Shown here piece after piece: positions 61,927 to 64,000 of a DNA stretch of 64,000 nt. Source of the DNA: Zhouia amylolytica (lineage in GTDB: Bacteria > Bacteroidota > Bacteroidia > Flavobacteriales > Flavobacteriaceae); assembly GCF_900116365.1 (NCBI RefSeq), contig NZ_FPAG01000001.1:275924-339923 (forward strand), given 5' to 3'. Position numbers and translations under genes: made by a program. Position 1 is the first letter of the stretch, and each line of letters starts with the position of its first letter. A model generated the notes under the pieces. It had not been told where the DNA came from and did not search any database. It saw only the letters and a program-made list of their open reading frames with translations.

Positions 61927-63375
61927 TTATGATTTTTCCTTTGGAAATAAAACCGTAAAGACGGTTCCTTTATTTTTTTCTGATGAAAAGCTAATAGTTC
62001 CGTTGTAAGTTTCAACAATATTTTTCACCATTCCTAAACCGAGTCCCATGCCACTGGACTTGGTGGTAAATTTGGGTTCAAATACCTTTTCGTGATTTTC
62101 TTCAGGAATCCCTTTTCCGTTGTCTGAAACAGCTATCTTAACCTGATCCTCAATGGAGGACACCTCTACCATTATCTTAGGATCGACATGGTCAGGCATT
62201 GCCTGAATGGCGTTCTTTACCAGATTTGTTACCACTCTTACCAGCTGGGTTCGATCTAATTTAGCCATCACCTCTTTCTCCTCTGAACGAAATTCTATAT
62301 AGTCTTCATTAAAGATATCCAGGGATAGCTTCACCACATCCACTACATTCAACAACTCTTTCCTCTGCCTCGGCATTTCAGCAAAACTAGAAAAGGCAGA
62401 GGCAATATTACTCATGGTATCGATTTGCTGAATAAGTGTCTTTGAAAACTCCTGAAGCTTTTTCGAGGCATCAGGATCGTTAGGATCAAAGCGGCGTTCA
62501 AAGCTTTGCACACTCAGTCTCATGGGGGTAAGCGGATTTTTAATTTCGTGAGCCACCTGTTTTGCCATTTCTCTCCATGCCTGCTCCCGTTCACTTTTTG
62601 CTAGTTTGGCAGCACTTTCCTGAAGTTCATCTATCATACTATTATAGGCGTCGACAAGGGTTCCGATTTCTTCGCTTGGTCTTTCCAAGATTATTTTTTC
62701 GTTGGTTTTGGTCAACCTCGTTTCTTCTATTTTTTCACTAACGGCTTTGAGGGATCGGGTGATATATTTTGAAATAAAGTAAGCTAACAAAATGGCTAAA
62801 AGCAATAAAAAGAAATATACCGCTCCCAGTCGAATTAAAAACTCCCGAAGTTCATAATCGTTAAAACTATCGTCTTCGTAATAGGGGACATTTAAAATGC
62901 CAATAGGCTTAAATTTCAGGTCGTTGATGTAAACATATGACGACTGAAAGTCATAGCCGGCTATGTCTCTTTTTACAACAATTCTATGATCAGGATTTAA
63001 CGAAAGTTCTCTCAGGGTTGCTGCATCAATCACAGTTCCATTCTCTTCACGCTTTGGTTTACTGCTAAGGATCAATTCCCCATCCAGGCCATAAATATTA
63101 AAGTTCAGGTTTTGAATGTCTGCTATTTCATAAATCCTGTTTCTAAAGATGTATTGAAGGTTGTCTGATTTAACTTCAAAAGTAGTTTCCCGCAGTTCAT
63201 AATCAATTTGGGCAATCACCTGACTTTCCTTACGTTCAAGTCTTTCGCGATGATAGTCTATGGACTGTTCTTTATATTGATATATGGTCACTGCAGCGAT
63301 TAGCAAAAAAGCTATCAGTACCAATAAAATCATGGTGAAGAAAATCCGGTATCGAAGAGATATTCTTTTTTTCAC
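61927..63375 (-). CDS. Sensor histidine kinase
   Basis: This 482-aa membrane kinase has two membrane segments (about 11-32 and 180-205) around a periplasmic sensor, then a HAMP linker. The HisKA domain has the phosphorylated histidine in MAKQVAHEIKNPLTPMRLSV, and HATPase_c has VVTNLVKNAIQAMP (N box), VSDNGKGIPEE (G1) and GMGLGLGMVKNIVE (G2). The arrangement resembles NtrY-like kinases. The start is GTG (63373-63375), with an in-frame TGA seven codons upstream. No response regulator is adjacent, so it is an orphan in this window. Confidence 0.93.
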   Translation of the reverse strand: MKKRISLRYRIFFTMILLVLIAFLLIAAVTIYQYKEQSIDYHRERLERKESQVIAQIDYELRETTFEVKSDNLQYIFRNRIYEIADIQNLNFNIYGLDGELILSSKPKREENGTVIDAATLRELSLNPDHRIVVKRDIAGYDFQSSYVYINDLKFKPIGILNVPYYEDDSFNDYELREFLIRLGAVYFFLLLLAILLAYFISKYITRSLKAVSEKIEETRLTKTNEKIILERPSEEIGTLVDAYNSMIDELQESAAKLAKSEREQAWREMAKQVAHEIKNPLTPMRLSVQSFERRFDPNDPDASKKLQEFSKTLIQQIDTMSNIASAFSSFAEMPRQRKELLNVVDVVKLSLDIFNEDYIEFRSEEKEVMAKLDRTQLVRVVTNLVKNAIQAMPDHVDPKIMVEVSSIEDQVKIAVSDNGKGIPEENHEKVFEPKFTTKSSGMGLGLGMVKNIVETYNGTISFSSEKNKGTVFTVLFPKEKS

Positions 63376-63414
63376 GTTTTCAGTTTTGTGATTTCATTAC
63401 AACATCCTTGCCAA

Positions 63415-63957
63415 TCAGGCTTCCGGATTTTTATCTCGTATTTTTTTATACCATTTAATGCCCAACATAAGTAAAAGTGCCAGTACAAAAATACCAACCA
63501 CCCCAAACACCCAATCAATCGCGCTTTTTAAAATTACCAGGAAAACCACAGAGAACAAGATAATGGTTGATCCTTCATTCCAGATACGCATAAAGCTTGA
63601 GGTATATTTTACCTCATTGCGCTGTAATTGTTTAAAAATCTGATGTGTTTTTAAATGGTAGGCAAAAAGTAACACTACAAAGCCTAGTTTCACATGCATC
63701 CATCCCTGTGTCAACCAACCGGGAATCAAAATCAGTAACCAGACGGCAAAAACCGTAGCCAATATTGCAGAAGGCCAGGTAATGATATACCACAGCCTTT
63801 TCGCCATTAAACTTAATTGTTTCCCTAAAATCTCTTTCTCCGGGGAAGCTTTATGATAGGCCTCTATTTGATACACAAATAGTCGCGGAATATAAAACAA
63901 GCCTGCAAACCAGGTGATTACAAATATTAAATGGAGTGCTTTTATATAATTATACAT
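63415..63957 (-). CDS. HemJ/CopD-like membrane protein (putative protoporphyrinogen oxidase)
   Basis: This 180-aa protein has about four membrane helices. The N-terminal YIKALHLIFVITWFAGLFYIPRLFVYQIEA has the conserved His and Arg of HemJ, and GWMHVKLGFVVLLFAYH holds the second His. HemJ oxidises protoporphyrinogen IX in heme synthesis in bacteria without HemY or HemG. Many flavobacterial copies are annotated only as CopD family. It precedes the histidine kinase by 39 nt on the same strand. Heme supply would match the cytochromes encoded nearby. Confidence 0.8.
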   Translation of the reverse strand: MYNYIKALHLIFVITWFAGLFYIPRLFVYQIEAYHKASPEKEILGKQLSLMAKRLWYIITWPSAILATVFAVWLLILIPGWLTQGWMHVKLGFVVLLFAYHLKTHQIFKQLQRNEVKYTSSFMRIWNEGSTIILFSVVFLVILKSAIDWVFGVVGIFVLALLLMLGIKWYKKIRDKNPEA

Positions 63958-64000
63958 ACCTTTTTATTCTACAAATAGATACTGCAAGTTTAAGGCATTA

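Noticed and set aside
1-64000. Mobile elements, integrases, attachment sites, prophage or origin of replication
   Set aside because: No transposase, integrase, phage gene, terminal inverted repeat pair, dnaA-box cluster or tRNA-associated integration was seen; the tRNA-Leu has no duplicated 3' end nearby.

Overview
The window is a chromosomal stretch of a low-GC, Gram-negative Bacteroidota bacterium, most likely a marine Flavobacteriaceae. The evidence is a T9SS-type C-terminal sorting domain, CarboxypepD-regulatory-like plus TonB-dependent receptors, a PiT-PhoU fusion, CcsBA-type cytochrome c assembly, many promoters with a TAnnTTTG -7 element, and start codons without clear Shine-Dalgarno sequences. 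I see no rRNA, insertion sequence, prophage or CRISPR array, and one tRNA.

Layout. 1-14.1 kb is mostly housekeeping on the minus strand: the mgtE start, ksgA, a DUF4286 protein, a TPR protein, serS, an HTTM membrane protein, ribF, pth, rplY and prs. It is interrupted on the plus strand by a large secreted reprolysin-type metalloprotease and a translationally coupled lipoprotein. tRNA-Leu(CAA) lies at 14.26 kb.

14.7-29.4 kb is the most interesting part: a putative phosphonate and organophosphate utilisation locus. It holds a TonB receptor, a calcineurin-type phosphoesterase fused to a PQQ-type propeller, an FAD-dependent amine oxidase, a phosphonatase-like HAD hydrolase, two XRE-cupin regulators, a GxDLY/SGNH esterase, an alkaline-phosphatase-superfamily lipoprotein, a DUF5690 transporter, a phosphonate-associated alcohol dehydrogenase and a lipoprotein. 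The FAD oxidase, phosphonatase-like hydrolase and dehydrogenase form a recognised co-occurring trio that works without the PhnW transaminase. Here the trio is joined to Bacteroidota-style outer-membrane uptake and lacks a PhnCDE ABC transporter. The locus has several shared upstream motifs, two palindromic operator candidates, and a probable small RNA (about 14755-14967) expressed from a near-copy of the TonB-receptor promoter.

29.4-45.2 kb: dgt; then a phosphate porin and a PiT-PhoU transporter behind a Pho-box-like direct repeat, which continues the phosphorus theme; a frameshifted RDD gene; nrdBA; a cupredoxin-like lipoprotein; a DUF3109 protein; a MarC protein; a small flavoprotein; a CtpA-type protease; dCMP deaminase; and HupE.

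45.4-64 kb: a siderophore receptor with a PepSY reductase partner behind a Fur-box-like palindrome and a strong promoter; a TerB/DnaJ protein; bacilliredoxin; plsC; an HD hydrolase; a GNAT acetyltransferase; the nitrite-ammonification operon nrfHA followed by a fused CcsBA (NrfI-like) cytochrome c synthase, preceded by several inverted repeats including a perfect 26-bp palindrome; a radical SAM protein; a Gfo/Idh/MocA oxidoreductase; an enoyl-CoA hydratase; an orphan histidine kinase; and a HemJ-like protein.
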